Source: Flammula alnicola (Eukaryota > Basidiomycota > Agaricomycetes > Agaricales > Strophariaceae). Taken from it: 64,000 bases of DNA. Both the position numbers and the translations under genes were made by a program. The stretch spans positions 310,001 through 374,000 of the forward strand of contig JADNRV010000018.1 of assembly GCA_015499995.1 (NCBI GenBank). The letters run 5' to 3'. A model generated the notes under the pieces. The model saw only the letters and a program-made list of their open reading frames with translations. It searched no databases and was not told where the DNA came from. Of the stretch, positions 43,747 through 55,300 are shown in pieces (within the stretch, counting starts at the first letter, position 1; every line of letters begins with the position of its first letter).

Positions 43747-44590
43747 AGGGCTTCCAACTCGGATGAGTGGAGGAAGGATCTCATGCAGTGGGGCATGCCT
43801 TCTTTACCGTCCTCGCAACTATGTTTTCGGCAGGGGATGACATGACGCGGCTGTGCCTCTGACGGAGGTCTCCCGAAAGCGATGTTCAGATGTTGATCAT
43901 CTGGACTATTATGGCGAGATCTTCCCGTGAGAGCACAACATCCTATCCATAATAAACTTACATTGGCATAAATACCACACGGCTTCGCCTCAATTGATTA
44001 ACAGCATCCTCAAACTCGTCAGGGACCTTGCATATGGAAGCTCTTGCAGCAGCCAGGTGCCATTGAGGGTCATCGAAACTTGGAAAACCAGTTGATGATG
44101 ATCTTGCAACGCAACAGACAAGTGGATTCTCGTTACGTACTATGTATGTTTCAACAATCTGAACGCAGTTCCTCAGCGTTAAGCTGGCTACCCGAGATAG
44201 CCAGCAAGGAGAAAAGCTATGTCGGCAATGCCGGCCACGGCTTTGACTCTGAGTATTGGAAGGGGAGGTCGAACGACGACGGCGCTGATGGCAGTCTCGA
44301 ATAATGTACATTGCCGAGTTGCCGAGGGCTATGCTTGCTTACAACCAACTTCCTTAGTGTCTCACTTCGCATTTCCTCCGACTGGGATGTTCTCGACGAA
44401 TCTATCTTTACAACAGAGCATGAAATGCGCGCACAAACAATTAGATGGAAGTGCTAGGGTATGTAATGCTTTGGATGGCAACGAGAGGGTTTGCTGAGAA
44501 CGAAGCCAAGCTATGCTATGGAGGTCGTACTATCGTGTCTGTTAAGTTGTTAAATAAAGAAGAGAAATAGGTATAGGAATACTAACATTA
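43747..44590. other. Intergenic region
   Basis: About 840 bases. A minus-strand open frame at 43958-44311 ends in KVPDEFEDAVNQLRRSRVVF but matches nothing I know and has no supporting exon chain. Otherwise empty. Confidence 0.4.
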
Positions 44591-46819
44591 TTAAACTGCT
44601 GCGGCAATAGTTGAGGAAGAGGCTCGACATCGTCGCAAGAGCCGGTGTAATAGCGGGTCAGTTCCGACGAAGCAAACCGCCAAAATGAAGCAAAATGCAA
44701 GCAGTCCAGTAGCTATAAGACATAATACCTTCCAACCATGTCTAAATTGATCAAATATCTTGAAGGAAGAGCAATAGTCAGCAATGCAGTCCCGATGAAT
44801 TAAGCCATCTCTAAATGCTCGGACATTACCTGGCCACCAACGATGGGTCCAACTAAGGGTAAGAAAGGTTAGATAGCTGAGGCGGCGATTTGAATAAAGA
44901 AGGCGCGAACCAGCTGTGCCAAGGTCATAAACCAGATTAAAAGCGCCATAAACATGGCCGTCTGGTTGGCATCTTTTAGTTTAGGCTGAGGATTTGTATA
45001 ATTTTAAACGAACATCCTACGCCTTCAATTCCTCTAGAAACGGCTGCCAATTCAGCTGTTAAAGGAGAGATGACTCCTGACGAAAAAAATGCTAGGAAAA
45101 ATCAGGATAAATTCAATCTCACAAACACTCCTCTGCTCACATTGAATCGCGAAAGATATCACGAACAATTGTAAGCGTCGTTGAATGGTGACGATGAGCC
45201 ACCAAGGCAGAGCTAGCAGCAAGCAAAGAGCGGTGACCCATTCTGCGCCATTTTTATCGGCATAAAATCCGGTTATGGGTGAGGCTGATAGACGTTATAT
45301 TAGATGCACATATTGTGCAGGTTTCTGGGATTAAAATGCTAGACGCACAAATTAGGGTGGGTACAACAGCGGCGATGAAGACCATGCCAACATCGGTTGG
45401 ATTAAGCTTCCATATGCGTTGTAGGTGTAAGGGTATGGATGGCTCTTGACTGCTATAAACAACACTATAGAATATCACTGTTATTAGCGTGAGAGGCGGC
45501 AAGTAAAAAGAATGGACGAATCTACCCATATATGAATATGATGAATAATGCGACCAAAGCCCTCGGCGATTGTGCGAGCTTGGCAGTTACAGCGACAAGA
45601 GAGAGGTTCTTTTTTGCCGTGGGCCTCTCCGTGGACCTTTCCGTGGGCCTCTCCGTGGGCCTCTCCGTGGGCCTCTCCGATGGGTAGGTATCACGTTGAG
45701 CGGTTCGAAATTCCTCCAATTCAAAGCCTTTCTTAACTCCCCGGCCATCTGTGGTGACTCTGTGAACCAGTCCGCGGGAATCTTCAACAAGTTCGGGAGG
45801 ACTCGAATCTTTCACATCATCATCACGGTTCAAAACAGCTGGATCAACGCCCCAAAGGAGAGCATCTTTGCGTTCGATGATAATCATCCGTCCCACAAGA
45901 TCTAAGAATGTGGCGCAAATCCCGAAGATGAATGGCCCCCGATACCCAAACCGATTGTAGAGTATTCCTCCTATAGGAGGTCCGAGTGCAAGTCTAATTT
46001 GTTTGGAAGAGTGATTTGCCGGTTTTAATGAGACAGACTCACCCTACTGATAGACCACCTATCGCGCAGCCTAGTTGTACTAGGCAGCAAATCGATTTCA
46101 GCGATAGATTTAGGCTGAAAAGAAAGAAGAAATAGCTCACATCCTACGATAGAAGGTGGTGCTGAATCGCACCTGTCCTTGCGAGATAAACCAATTCCTT
46201 TGAGAGAGTGCATGATTGAGACTTACAGAAAAGCCAAACCGAGCACCCAGACCATGGACGATCCAATCCCTTGCAATATGCGGGAAACGCACATCACGGG
46301 ATATGTGGTTGCCTCCATTAACATTACTTGCGATCCTATCAAAAGAAGAAGACCAAAGATCAAGGGCTTTTTCCTGGCATTATAGCGTTCGGAAAGCATC
46401 GCGATGGGGATGGTAGCTAGAACATTTGTTAAACCTCTCATTGAGAAACAAAAGTACCAAAGCTAGCACTCACAGGCGACCATACCAGCAGACTAGAAGG
46501 AGGAAATGTCAATGTCATACTTGCACAAGACGAGAGAAAACACTCGCATATGCAAAAAGCAACCATCCGGTAAGTGCTGCGATGCCGGAATGACCCAGTC
46601 GTTCAAGCTGAAATGGCATGACCGGAATGATAAGAGAATAGACGAGAAGGTCTACTGCAATACCTAGAGACAAAGTGAGAGAAAGCTCGACAAGAGTACA
46701 CTTCTGAGAGGTAGAACTTTACCCAAGCCAATGACAGCAGTAATCATCCAAGACGAAGATCGCCATTTGAGGCCAACAGGCTTTGTACTTGGACCACCAC
46801 ACAAAGAGAGCTTGAACAT
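44591..46819 (-). CDS. MFS transporter, DHA1-type, with TERP repeats in the central loop
   Basis: Starts MFKLSLCGGPSTKPVGLKWR at 46819. Helices follow in short exons: MITAVIGLGIAVDLLVYSLI, PVMPFQLERLGHSG (motif region of DHA1 transporters), SERYNARKKPLIFGLLLLIG (motif A-like G-x3-D/ER-x-R loop), RILQGIGSSMVWVLGLAFL. A long cytosolic loop has ERKDALLWGVDPAVLNRDDD and a repeat (P-T-E-R) encoded by 12-base units at about 45622-45682. The second half has ALFIIFIYG, LITVIFYSVVYSSQEPSIPL and VGPIVGGQIFDQFRHGWKVL, ending at TAA 44591. Likely a proton-coupled exporter of small molecules (VMAT/polyamine-like DHA1 group). Substrate unknown. Confidence 0.8.
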
Positions 46820-47182
46820 CCTGCTTGGCAGCCGTGAAGAAAGTTGTTGGCATCAATCTGCACAGTCACGGGCTTATATACTTTCATCGTACGACACTCG
46901 CGGAGCTCGCGGTTGCAATGTTGATGAAAATAACCCACACGGTGAAACTCTGATCCCAGGAGCCGCAGTTATTCACTTTCCGCCTTGAACCTTAACATAA
47001 AAGGAAGGCTCGGAACTCGGGATGGGTGAGCCGGAGAGCGCGCCTTTGTTTATTGTTTTGGTCACCTCGCCCATTTTGGATGTCGGGCGCCGTCCAAAAC
47101 AGTGCCCTGGGATTTCTCGAAGTCGAAGTCCCACACACCACCTGTAGTCGGTATCCCACTGTGAAACTTTCAGGCTTCAGCC

Positions 47183-47225
47183 TAAGGTAGGCGCCATCAG
47201 GAACCGGCTACCTTATGTAAGCGCT
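47183..47225 (+). repeat. Left terminal inverted repeat of the large element
   Basis: Begins TAAGGTAGGCGCCATCAGGA and continues CCGGCTACCTTATGTAAGCG. The reverse complement of 60345-60389 matches the first 26 bases exactly and most of the rest. It contains an inner dyad AAGGTAG/CTACCTT. Confidence 0.8.
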
Positions 47226-47551
47226 TATATAAGCGGCAAAATCTGGCCTTCAGGGAAAAAATAAAAATTTTAGACGTTATTTTCAGTAATAATTGAGCCA
47301 AGCATGGGTGAAATTATCCTTGACTTACATTGGATAGAAATGGATGCATTTAGGCCCACTTTAATGCCATAAATTCTTGCCCAGACTTGCCCCCACACGG
47401 TGTGTTTGAAGCATGGTCATCGGCAGACGATGCCGCTCGGGCCGACGGTCGCCGACCTACCTATTATAGTAGCTTACATAAGAACCCTAACCCTAAGTCG
47501 CGGCAAAATCTTGAGGTCAAAAATCGGCTTACCCTTCGATCAGTTGGGTAT

Positions 47552-47792
47552 TTATCTGCCAGTTATCTGCCCGGAACTTGCCGGGCAGATACTGGCTCAG
47601 TGTCTGTCGCGCTCGTACTTGCCAATTAGAAGCTATTCTTTCGTTTGGGGGCTTTAAATTTTGTATATAGATAGTAGGGAACTGTACCAGTAGATATCTG
47701 AAATTTTATTTGCCTTCTACCTCATTGAACTCACAAGACGAGCAAAAAAGTTATCTGCCATGCCAAAGTTATCTGCCATGGCAGATAACTTT
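47552..47792. promoter_or_regulatory. Cluster of TTATCTGCC motifs and a 28-bp perfect palindrome upstream of the element gene
   Basis: TTATCTGCC occurs at 47552, 47563, 47751 and 47769, and its inverse GGCAGATA at 47584 and 47780. The last pair forms a perfect palindrome at 47765-47792 centred on CCATGG. All lie between the left TIR and the start codon at 47933. Repeated sites of this kind are what a self-regulating DNA-binding protein or transposase would use; that function is inferred. Confidence 0.55.
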
Positions 47793-47932
47793 GGGCGGAG
47801 TCAACTGACGCAACCAAGACCTTTGCGTTCCGTGCAACAACAACCTCGCTCAACGTCTCCTTCACTGTAGAACCGTCTACAACTCGGTGTCTGCTCGCTA
47901 TCTCACGCGTTCTGTCCATTGACGAGAAAAAG

Positions 47933-50085
47933 ATGGCCGAAAATGGTAGGTCCCACCCAAATCTTCGATTCTGTCAGTCAAACCCGTCTCCTTTCAGCAT
48001 CCGAGGACCGCGATAATTCCCCAGCAACGAAACGTAGAGTTGGACGTCCGAAAGGCTCGAAGGACGGTCCACGCGGCCCTGATGCACCTCCACGCGGCCG
48101 TCCAAGGAACGAGGGATCTGATAGTGATGATGATGACTGGGATATAGGTGGAGGTAAGACACGTCGCCTCGCGTCGCCATACTGTGCTGCAAGTCATTAA
48201 ACTTACCAATGTCTTTCATGATGAATTAGATTTTCTAGAAGAGGATGAGTATGAGTACGACGAAATCCCACAAGAGGTCTTATGGCAGCTTTACCAACTT
48301 GAGGCATCACAAAGTCAAGGTATGCATCGTAATTTTTCAGTATTGTTCATATTTTTCATCCTTTATTAATATGGTGCATATAGGTGCTACTCCGGAGCTA
48401 TCTACCTCGTCGTCGAGCCCTGCCGCGAACCACAGTGGTTCAGGAAGTGGTCTCCATCGCGGCACAGGAGATGGTGCCTCAAATTCACGCGAGGAAGCAA
48501 CGTTTCGGCACCTTCGCAAAGCAGCCGAACGTTCACAGGCTCGTACGTCAACAGTATGAACATAAATGGAGCATATGCTAACGAGCTCACTCTTAGAGCC
48601 TTTTTTCAGCCAGCAGCCGGTGTTTGGTTCAGATGAGGACATTGAGAGTGACGGAGCAGATTTGGATGATGAGTCGGATACCGAGACGAGGCCAGCAAAC
48701 CGACAGGGTTCATCGAAGGGCGACAATGGTAGTTCAGGTAACCGTATGTGCAGTTGTCCTTTTTCGTTCGAGTGTTTTGTGCTAACGTTCAAGCTTTCAG
48801 CATGGTTCCAGCAACCGAAGTACATGCCCGACTGGCTGTACCAGTTTTTCGGGGACATTGTCTCTCCATTAATTCACGTCAAAGAAGGGCGGGCGCGTGC
48901 GCCGCCTCCGCTGTTCCAGAATAGCAAGCCGTATTTACCAGCATCGTTTTGGATCCATCCACCGGAGCCTGTCACGACATTGTCTCATCACCGATTCATT
49001 CCACAAGTCCTCTATCGTCCCAGGATCTTTTTGTGGCTACCACATTTCTTTGTTGCAACCCTTCTCTGTCCGAAGTGCCATGCGGTGCTAGAAAAGAATG
49101 GCGCTTGCCCACCCCGACGTATAACCGACATGGAGGATTCATTTTTCATTGTGACATGGCGATACTACTGTCGCAAAGGTTGCCAATCAAACTTCCGTGG
49201 TTGGAACCAACTATTGCTCGACTCTCTTCCACCTTACTTGCAGCTTGCCTTTCCTGCAGTTCTTTCACGTAAAGGCGGTCTGTCGCACCGTGTAATTACC
49301 CAACTACGTGTTGGAAACCAACATAAAATGGGTCCGAGTGGTGTTCGCTCTCTCCTCCTTGAGATGCATACACACCGATTCAATGTTTTGCAAGCTCAGT
49401 ACACAGAGGCTGCATTCGAGTTTGTACGTGCACGACAGGAGATTGTAGACCGTGCTCAGCCATCTCTTCACTCATATGTTGAGACTGTCATCCCAGCGTT
49501 TGGCCATTTCGGCGATCGTCAAAATTACGCCGGATTTGTTCCTGGTGAATATTACCTTGCTCAGATGATGAACAAGGCCATTGAACGGGACGAGCATGCT
49601 GCAAATCAGCATACGGCCTGTCTTGCACCTGATCAAATTGCTATTGATGACTCACACAAGGTAAAGATTTACAATTTTAGCTAGATAACTGGTATTGACC
49701 CGCATTCTTCCATAGGTCAATAAGCATATGGCGAAAGTCGATGGTGTTGCAGTATGCAATGCTTTATGGACTTGCATGGACTCGCGCTATATCCGAGCCC
49801 AAGCATTAACCCTCACCAAGGCTCACGAGGAGCGTAATGGTCCACTTCAAGCAGTCGCCCTATCGTGTCATCGCTACGGCTTCGATTTTCCTCGGATCGC
49901 ATTTTCTGACGATCCTATCAAGGTAAATACAATTCAGCAATGCTAAACATTAAAATCGTAGACTAATCAGAAGCAGGATACTAAAATGATTCTCGGTGCC
50001 TTTCCCTCTTTAGGGCAATCCCTTACACCTATCGCGGCTGCGTATGGGCTAAAAGCACTTGAACTTCCAGCTTCTCTTGTGCCCA
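47933..50085 (+). CDS. Element protein, 5' part: AT-hooks, acidic linker, DUF6729-like zinc ribbon (gene split by an insertion)
   Basis: ATG at 47933 (MAEN), then exons with two AT-hook cores (RRVGRPKGSKDGPRG and PPRGRPRNEG) and acidic/serine-rich linkers (SDSDDDDWDIGG, LEEDEYEYDEIPQEV). The main exon has WFQQPKYMPDWLYQFFGDIV, FWIHPPEPVTTLSHH, RIFLWLPHFFVATLLCPKC and YYCRKGCQSNFRGW: the C-x2-C and C-x3-C pairs of a zinc ribbon. I associate this block with the Pfam DUF6729 region common in Agaricomycetes. It continues GNQHKMGPSGVRSLLLEMHT, MAKVDGVAVCNALWTCMDSR and AAYGLKALELPASLVP at 50085, where the nested element begins. All frames are open. The 3' part resumes at 56630. Confidence 0.75.
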
Positions 50086-50096
50086 CATCAGGAAAA
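50086..50096 (+). repeat. Nested element left TIR
   Basis: CATCAGGAAAA, preceded by the CA target duplication at 50084-50085. Confidence 0.85.
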
Positions 50097-50107
50097 TGAA
50101 GTTTTTC

Positions 50108-50420
50108 CTCAGAGAAACCCAGGCTGCTCTAGACATCTCTAAAGACTCTAAAGACTACAAAGACTCAAAGCTTCTCAGGCGTCTTTGAAATGTAAGTGAC
50201 TTGGTAACTATTTTCTCAAAGACATCTCAAAGACTCTCAAAGACGTCTCAAAGCCACTCCACTTACTTTGAAAGCAAAACCAAAGACATGTAAAAGCGGA
50301 GCCAAAGAAGTCTAAAAGCAACCCAAAGCAACCCAAAGCACTCTCAAAGCAGGTCCAAAGCACTTCCAAAGCACTTCCAAAGCAGTTCAAAGCAGGGCCA
50401 GAGTAATCTAGAGCAATCAT
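50108..50420. repeat. Subterminal short-repeat array of the nested element
   Basis: Many near-copies of 8-13 base motifs: (T)CTCTAAAGACT early, then CAACCCAAAGCA, GTCCAAAGCACTTCCAAAGC and similar. Related strings (GACCCAAAGCAGCCCAGGG and its partial inverse CTTTGGG) occur next to the other end at about 56545-56580. Such subterminal arrays are typical transposase-binding regions. Confidence 0.65.
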
Positions 50421-50559
50421 AAAGCTCTTTAAATCCTGTCATTTCTCAGGTATCTAGGCTTTATCTCACAAAAGTATATATGGAAAGGTATATATGAAAC
50501 AAATTTATTAAAATTGTATACATCCTAAATTAATACAGAATTTACTACCTGCATCTCGA

Positions 50560-51990
50560 AAAAATGGCTGAATCGAAGATAAACAATGCTGGGGGACAGC
50601 AGATGGAGGTCATACAGTAACAAGCCTCAGCTGTTGCACTGCTATCAATGGCTGCAGATCTGTTTCTCGAACGATACAGATGAGACGGCCACTTGAGGGC
50701 AAGAACACTGCAAGCGCGACATGTAAGTACCTTGAGTGCCATTCTTGTGGATCTCACACATACCTTCAGCACCTGTGAACCTTGCATCCCAGCTTCGAGC
50801 CTTTAGCCACACACTTTGCCTACCTATGAATGATGGATAAACCACTCCCTGTGTCTGTGCGATGGATACGCGCTGTGGTATTCTGCCCTAGAACGAGCTT
50901 GCTGAGTTGTGTTCACTAGTGCTGATGTCATCGATAAGGATGAGAGGCCCGAGGAATGAGGTAAGTAAAGCTGGCCAGTATCAAAAACGAGAACTTACCA
51001 GGCGTCTGCAAGTCCATCATCATCTCTGTGCTGTACCGAGCCCTCAATCACAAGCTATACTCATCATACCCAACGTTCAAACGACTGGCCAGTTGCAGAG
51101 GGAGTAGTGCAAGGCGTCGTCGTTGATAGCTGGTAAATGCAGGATAAGGTGAGTACTCGAACATCACATTCCATGTCCAGGGGTGGCTTACCTGGTAGAC
51201 TCTGTGTAGCCTGCTCTTTTTCTCCATATCCACTGCTATCCTTCGAATGCACAAGGGTCAGCGGCATCTGGAGAAGAGAACAATGCCAGAGGACAGCAGA
51301 CGACACACAGGTTGTACATGCCTCCGCTTCTGCGCTGTTATGGACAGTTGCAGAGCTGATTTGGTGATGTGTGGATTGACGATGAGAACACTGCAAGGTG
51401 GGCAAGGTAAGTATCCCATATTCAGTTCTCGTGGTCGATCAAACACAAACCATATCCCAGCTGTTCCATGAACCTTGCATCGCAGCTTTCAGCCCATAAG
51501 TACAACTTGGTATGCCTATGAACAACAAATGAAGGATGCCAGTATCTGTGAGCTGGTACGTGCCTGTGAGCTGGTATGTGCTGCCGTATGCTATGTGTCA
51601 AACATTTGTTGAGTCGTGTTAGAAAGTGTCATGGTCATGTTTTCATGTTGAAAACAGAAACGTACCGTGTGTGGATCCATCCCATCATCTCCTAGCCCTC
51701 AAGCACATGTGAGATGAGTCATGGCTAACGGTCGAATGGCTGGCGGATTGTGTGGCGAAAGATGTGAGCTGGTAAAGGCAGAAAAAAGACGAGCATTAGA
51801 GCCATCATATTCACTCTGGGATGCTTACCCAGTGGTACACAGTCGCTTTTTCCCCCACCCATCCAACCTGGCCCACATTCATATTGCAGAGAGAAGCACA
51901 TGTAGCTTGAGAAGAAGAGGGATGGTGGAGCTGGCAGTGGTCAAGTCGAACATTGAACTTAGAGCAATATTGCGAAAGTTCAACATTCAC
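50560..51990. repeat. Two diverged tandem units, about 700 bp each, inside the nested element
   Basis: Unit 1 (about 50570-51260) and unit 2 (about 51260-51990) share ordered blocks: AACAATGC...GGACAGCAGA, GTTGCA...CTG, AGAACACTGCAAG...GTAAGTA, TGAACCTTGCATC.CAGCTT, and ATCATC...AGCCCTCAA, GAGCTGGTAAA/TAGCTGGTAAA, CTTACC..GTGGTA/CTTACCTGGTAG. No coding frame is preserved. Function and origin unknown. Confidence 0.55.
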
Positions 51991-52303
51991 GTGATCCCAT
52001 GACCGTGGAAAAACACGGTCATGGTGACTGAGTTATTATCGATTATCATTAATGTCGAAACTACCAACCTCGCGCTGTGTGCCCCTCCCCTCATCTGAGG
52101 GATGTGGAGCCAGCCTTATCAAACTACAAGAGATGCCTGGGGGGTTGGTAGGATAGCAACAGGAGACCCATGAAATGGGATACCTTCGAGGTATGCAGAG
52201 AGCACCCGATGTGATAACCTTATCACGTTGGGCATTCGATCTCCTTCTTTCTTTACCCAGCCAGCCCATCTGACCTCTGTCCACCAGTCCAACATTCAAC
52301 CGC

Positions 52304-55300
52304 ATGAGCGACCCCTCATCAGCGCCTCGTTATGATGCGCCTATTGATATCTCAAGGCCGGTGAGGAGATCGTGCTGGATGATGGGAATGCGGTGCATAA
52401 TCTACCGGCATTGCTAGAAACCATGCGCATGTTCCCGTGAGTAACTCCCTTCTTTTTTTATGTGTCCTTTGCATTCAGTTTACTGACCTCGCAGCTCTCA
52501 TCACTCCTCGCCATCGACAACCAGCAAAAAGGAAGCAAAACGCCATCTCAGACACAGATGCCAGTCCCGACTTATTGGCTTATTGACTCGAGTTTGAACA
52601 ACAACGACACAAGCGACCAGTCGACAGAGGCCGTTGACTGCATCTGCGGCTTCTCCATTGACGACGGATTCTCCATAGCCTGCGACATCTGCTCGCGCTT
52701 GTGTCACGGCACTTGTTTCGGCATCACGCAGGATGGTGTTCCAGACGACTTTGAATGCTGGGTGTGCAAGCCCAGGCCTCCAGCCGACAAGGAGCGCACT
52801 GTCAGGCTGCAGAAGGAGAGACTGGGCATCGGAGCCTCTGTTCTGCTCCCAGGGGGTCTCTCTTTCCAGGCCCTCTGCGAAGATGGGAGGGAGGGAAAGC
52901 AGAGGAGGAAACAAAGTCCGGGAAATGACAGGATGCACCGTCGAGCGAGCACTGCGACCATCGACACTGGCGGTGCTGGAAAGCGGAAATGGCGCCCTTC
53001 TGTCGTCCAGCCTGACCACAACAACACCATCACCATGAACACCCCCAACAATGCTGGCACCAGCCATCCGACCCCTAACGATGACGAGCACGTGGACATT
53101 GATGAGCCCTGGACGCAGGCGTACGTTCACATCATGCAGGACATCATCGCCAACGACGAGACTTGCATGAAACTGCGTCGGCATGCCCAACACTGGCGCG
53201 GCATCACTGCTGTCACTGATTCAACCCCCCCACCGATAACCGTGAAAGAACTCCCTCCTCATACGATGCACAACCCCTTCCTCACCTTCAACTCGAACCC
53301 GCAAGTCCTTCCTCCCACCTATGGCATCCATACCACCACCCCAATCCCCTCTGACTGCTTCATTACGCCCTACACATCCTCAATCGCTTCCTCGTCCTCG
53401 TACCTCTCCAACCCCCTCAATGCCTATGCCCATCTCGGCATGCCCAAACCCTTCGTGCACCTCTTCGGCCCCCCTCTCGACCTCGCACTTGATTCACGCA
53501 TCGTCGGCAACCAAGGCTGGTTCGTCAGAAGCGGGTGCCGGCCCAACGCCATCCTTTGACCTGTGCTATGCAACAAACCAGCGGCGGAGGAAGAGACACT
53601 GGGTTTTGGGCTATTCGCACTGCGCGACCTCAAGGCCGGCGAGGAGATTGTGCTGGGCTGGGAGTGGGATGATGGGAACGCGGTGCATAATCTACCAGCG
53701 GTACTACAAACCCCGCATATGTTCCTGTGAGTACCCCTTCTTTTTCTATGTGTGTCCTTCGCATTCGGTTTACCGACCTCGCAGCTCTCATCACTCCTCG
53801 CCATCAATGACACCGACCAGCCAGCATGAGGTACAGCACATCCGCAACCAGATGTCGAATATCCTCCACGCCCTCTCGTCGACTTTCACCACATGCGTGT
53901 GTGGGGCCCGCGCGAAGGACTGTGCACTGACGCAGATGCCGGCGTTCGTCAAGGGGCAGGAGCACCAGCTCAACACGCAGCGCCAGTGGCACCAGCAAGA
54001 GCACGAACAGCAGCGGGATCACATCGACCTGGGGCCGCTCATCAGGTGGAAGAGGGGGTTCAAGACGAGGGAGCGGATCCCGTTTAGTGGAGGTATTGAG
54101 GGGATGGAGATGTGCATGGATCGGGCGGACGAGGAGGGTCGTCGGGTGAATGGGAATGGGAATGGGAATGGGAGGTATTATGGGAATGGGAAGAAGTTGG
54201 TTGTGCCGCTGCAGTCGCTGAAAACGACGCCGACGTTTGCGTTCGCCTTTCCGCCATTGGAGCCGAATTCTGCGACGAAGAAAGGCAAGGAGAGGGCCGT
54301 AGATGGCAATGTAGAGATGCTCGATATGGAGACAGGTTCTGAGGAGCGGATGGGCAGGTCAACGCTACCCAGCAGTACGTTGCTCGTTATCTTGTTTCGA
54401 CTCGCTTTCATCCTCGATTCTCATGAATAACCTGAATACAGACCACCTGAAGAAGTCTCAATTGCCGTTGCGGAAGGTTGTTATACCTGGCTCGCCCCTG
54501 CCAAATTTGCGCATAGAGAGTACTTTGGATCTTCAACCGACCCTCCTGATGCTGGGGCAGAGGGCGAGGAGAGGATGCCGCCGAAGATGAGAAAGAAATG
54601 GATGCACCGTGAGGTGGAGGTGATGAAGGAGTCAGGTGGGAGTCCGGGTTCTGGGAGCAGCGAAAACGGCGTGGGCCAGCCTCTCTCGATCCTACAACAG
54701 TCTCCTCTGTGCATGCATCGCCTCTATCACCATCTCCGCAACTGCCAACCCCATCTCCAATGCAATTCACCTCTGGAATGTCGCTATCTCCTGGCATCCA
54801 GATCGCCTCCATGTCGCCCCTGACATCCTTCGCCAACCTCTCTCTCCTGAGTCTGGCGATCCTCTCCCAATCCCAACGCCTGACTTATCCATTCCCAAGG
54901 TTGCCGAAGGAGCCATCTACAATCTGGAGCACACTGCCCTGCACCAGTAAACAGCCCTCTCCATCTAAATATTCGTTGTCACCATCATCATCATCATCGG
55001 CGACGCCACCAGCACAGACATCACCACTTCCATCTTCTCTCGATTCAACTCCTGAAATGTCCGCTGCAGCAGTGCAGAGCCGTGCTTCCCCTACACGACC
55101 TGCATCTGCAGAAGATACAGGATATATACAAGTCAAAGAGGTACCACTATTGGCATCAACGAGCCCCATAGCACCCGAGAGAAGTCCACCATCGGATCGT
55201 CTGATAACTCCTCTGCATTCTGAAGAGTCGAAGATCGACGACAAGACACCCCAGCTGAATGTTTCGTGGTGCAGCCCCAGCTCTTCGCAAGACCCTTCGA

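Noticed and set aside
43958..44311. 117-codon minus-strand frame ending KVPDEFEDAVNQLRRSRVVF
   Set aside because: No known family and no supporting neighbours or exon structure; could be chance.
47485..47496. Telomere-like CCCTAACCCTAA
   Set aside because: Only two units; no array. Probably chance inside the element's leader.
54112..54180. GAATGG-type repeat as a possible minisatellite locus
   Set aside because: Only about four units inside the captured SET3-like gene, where it encodes G-N repeats; simple low complexity.
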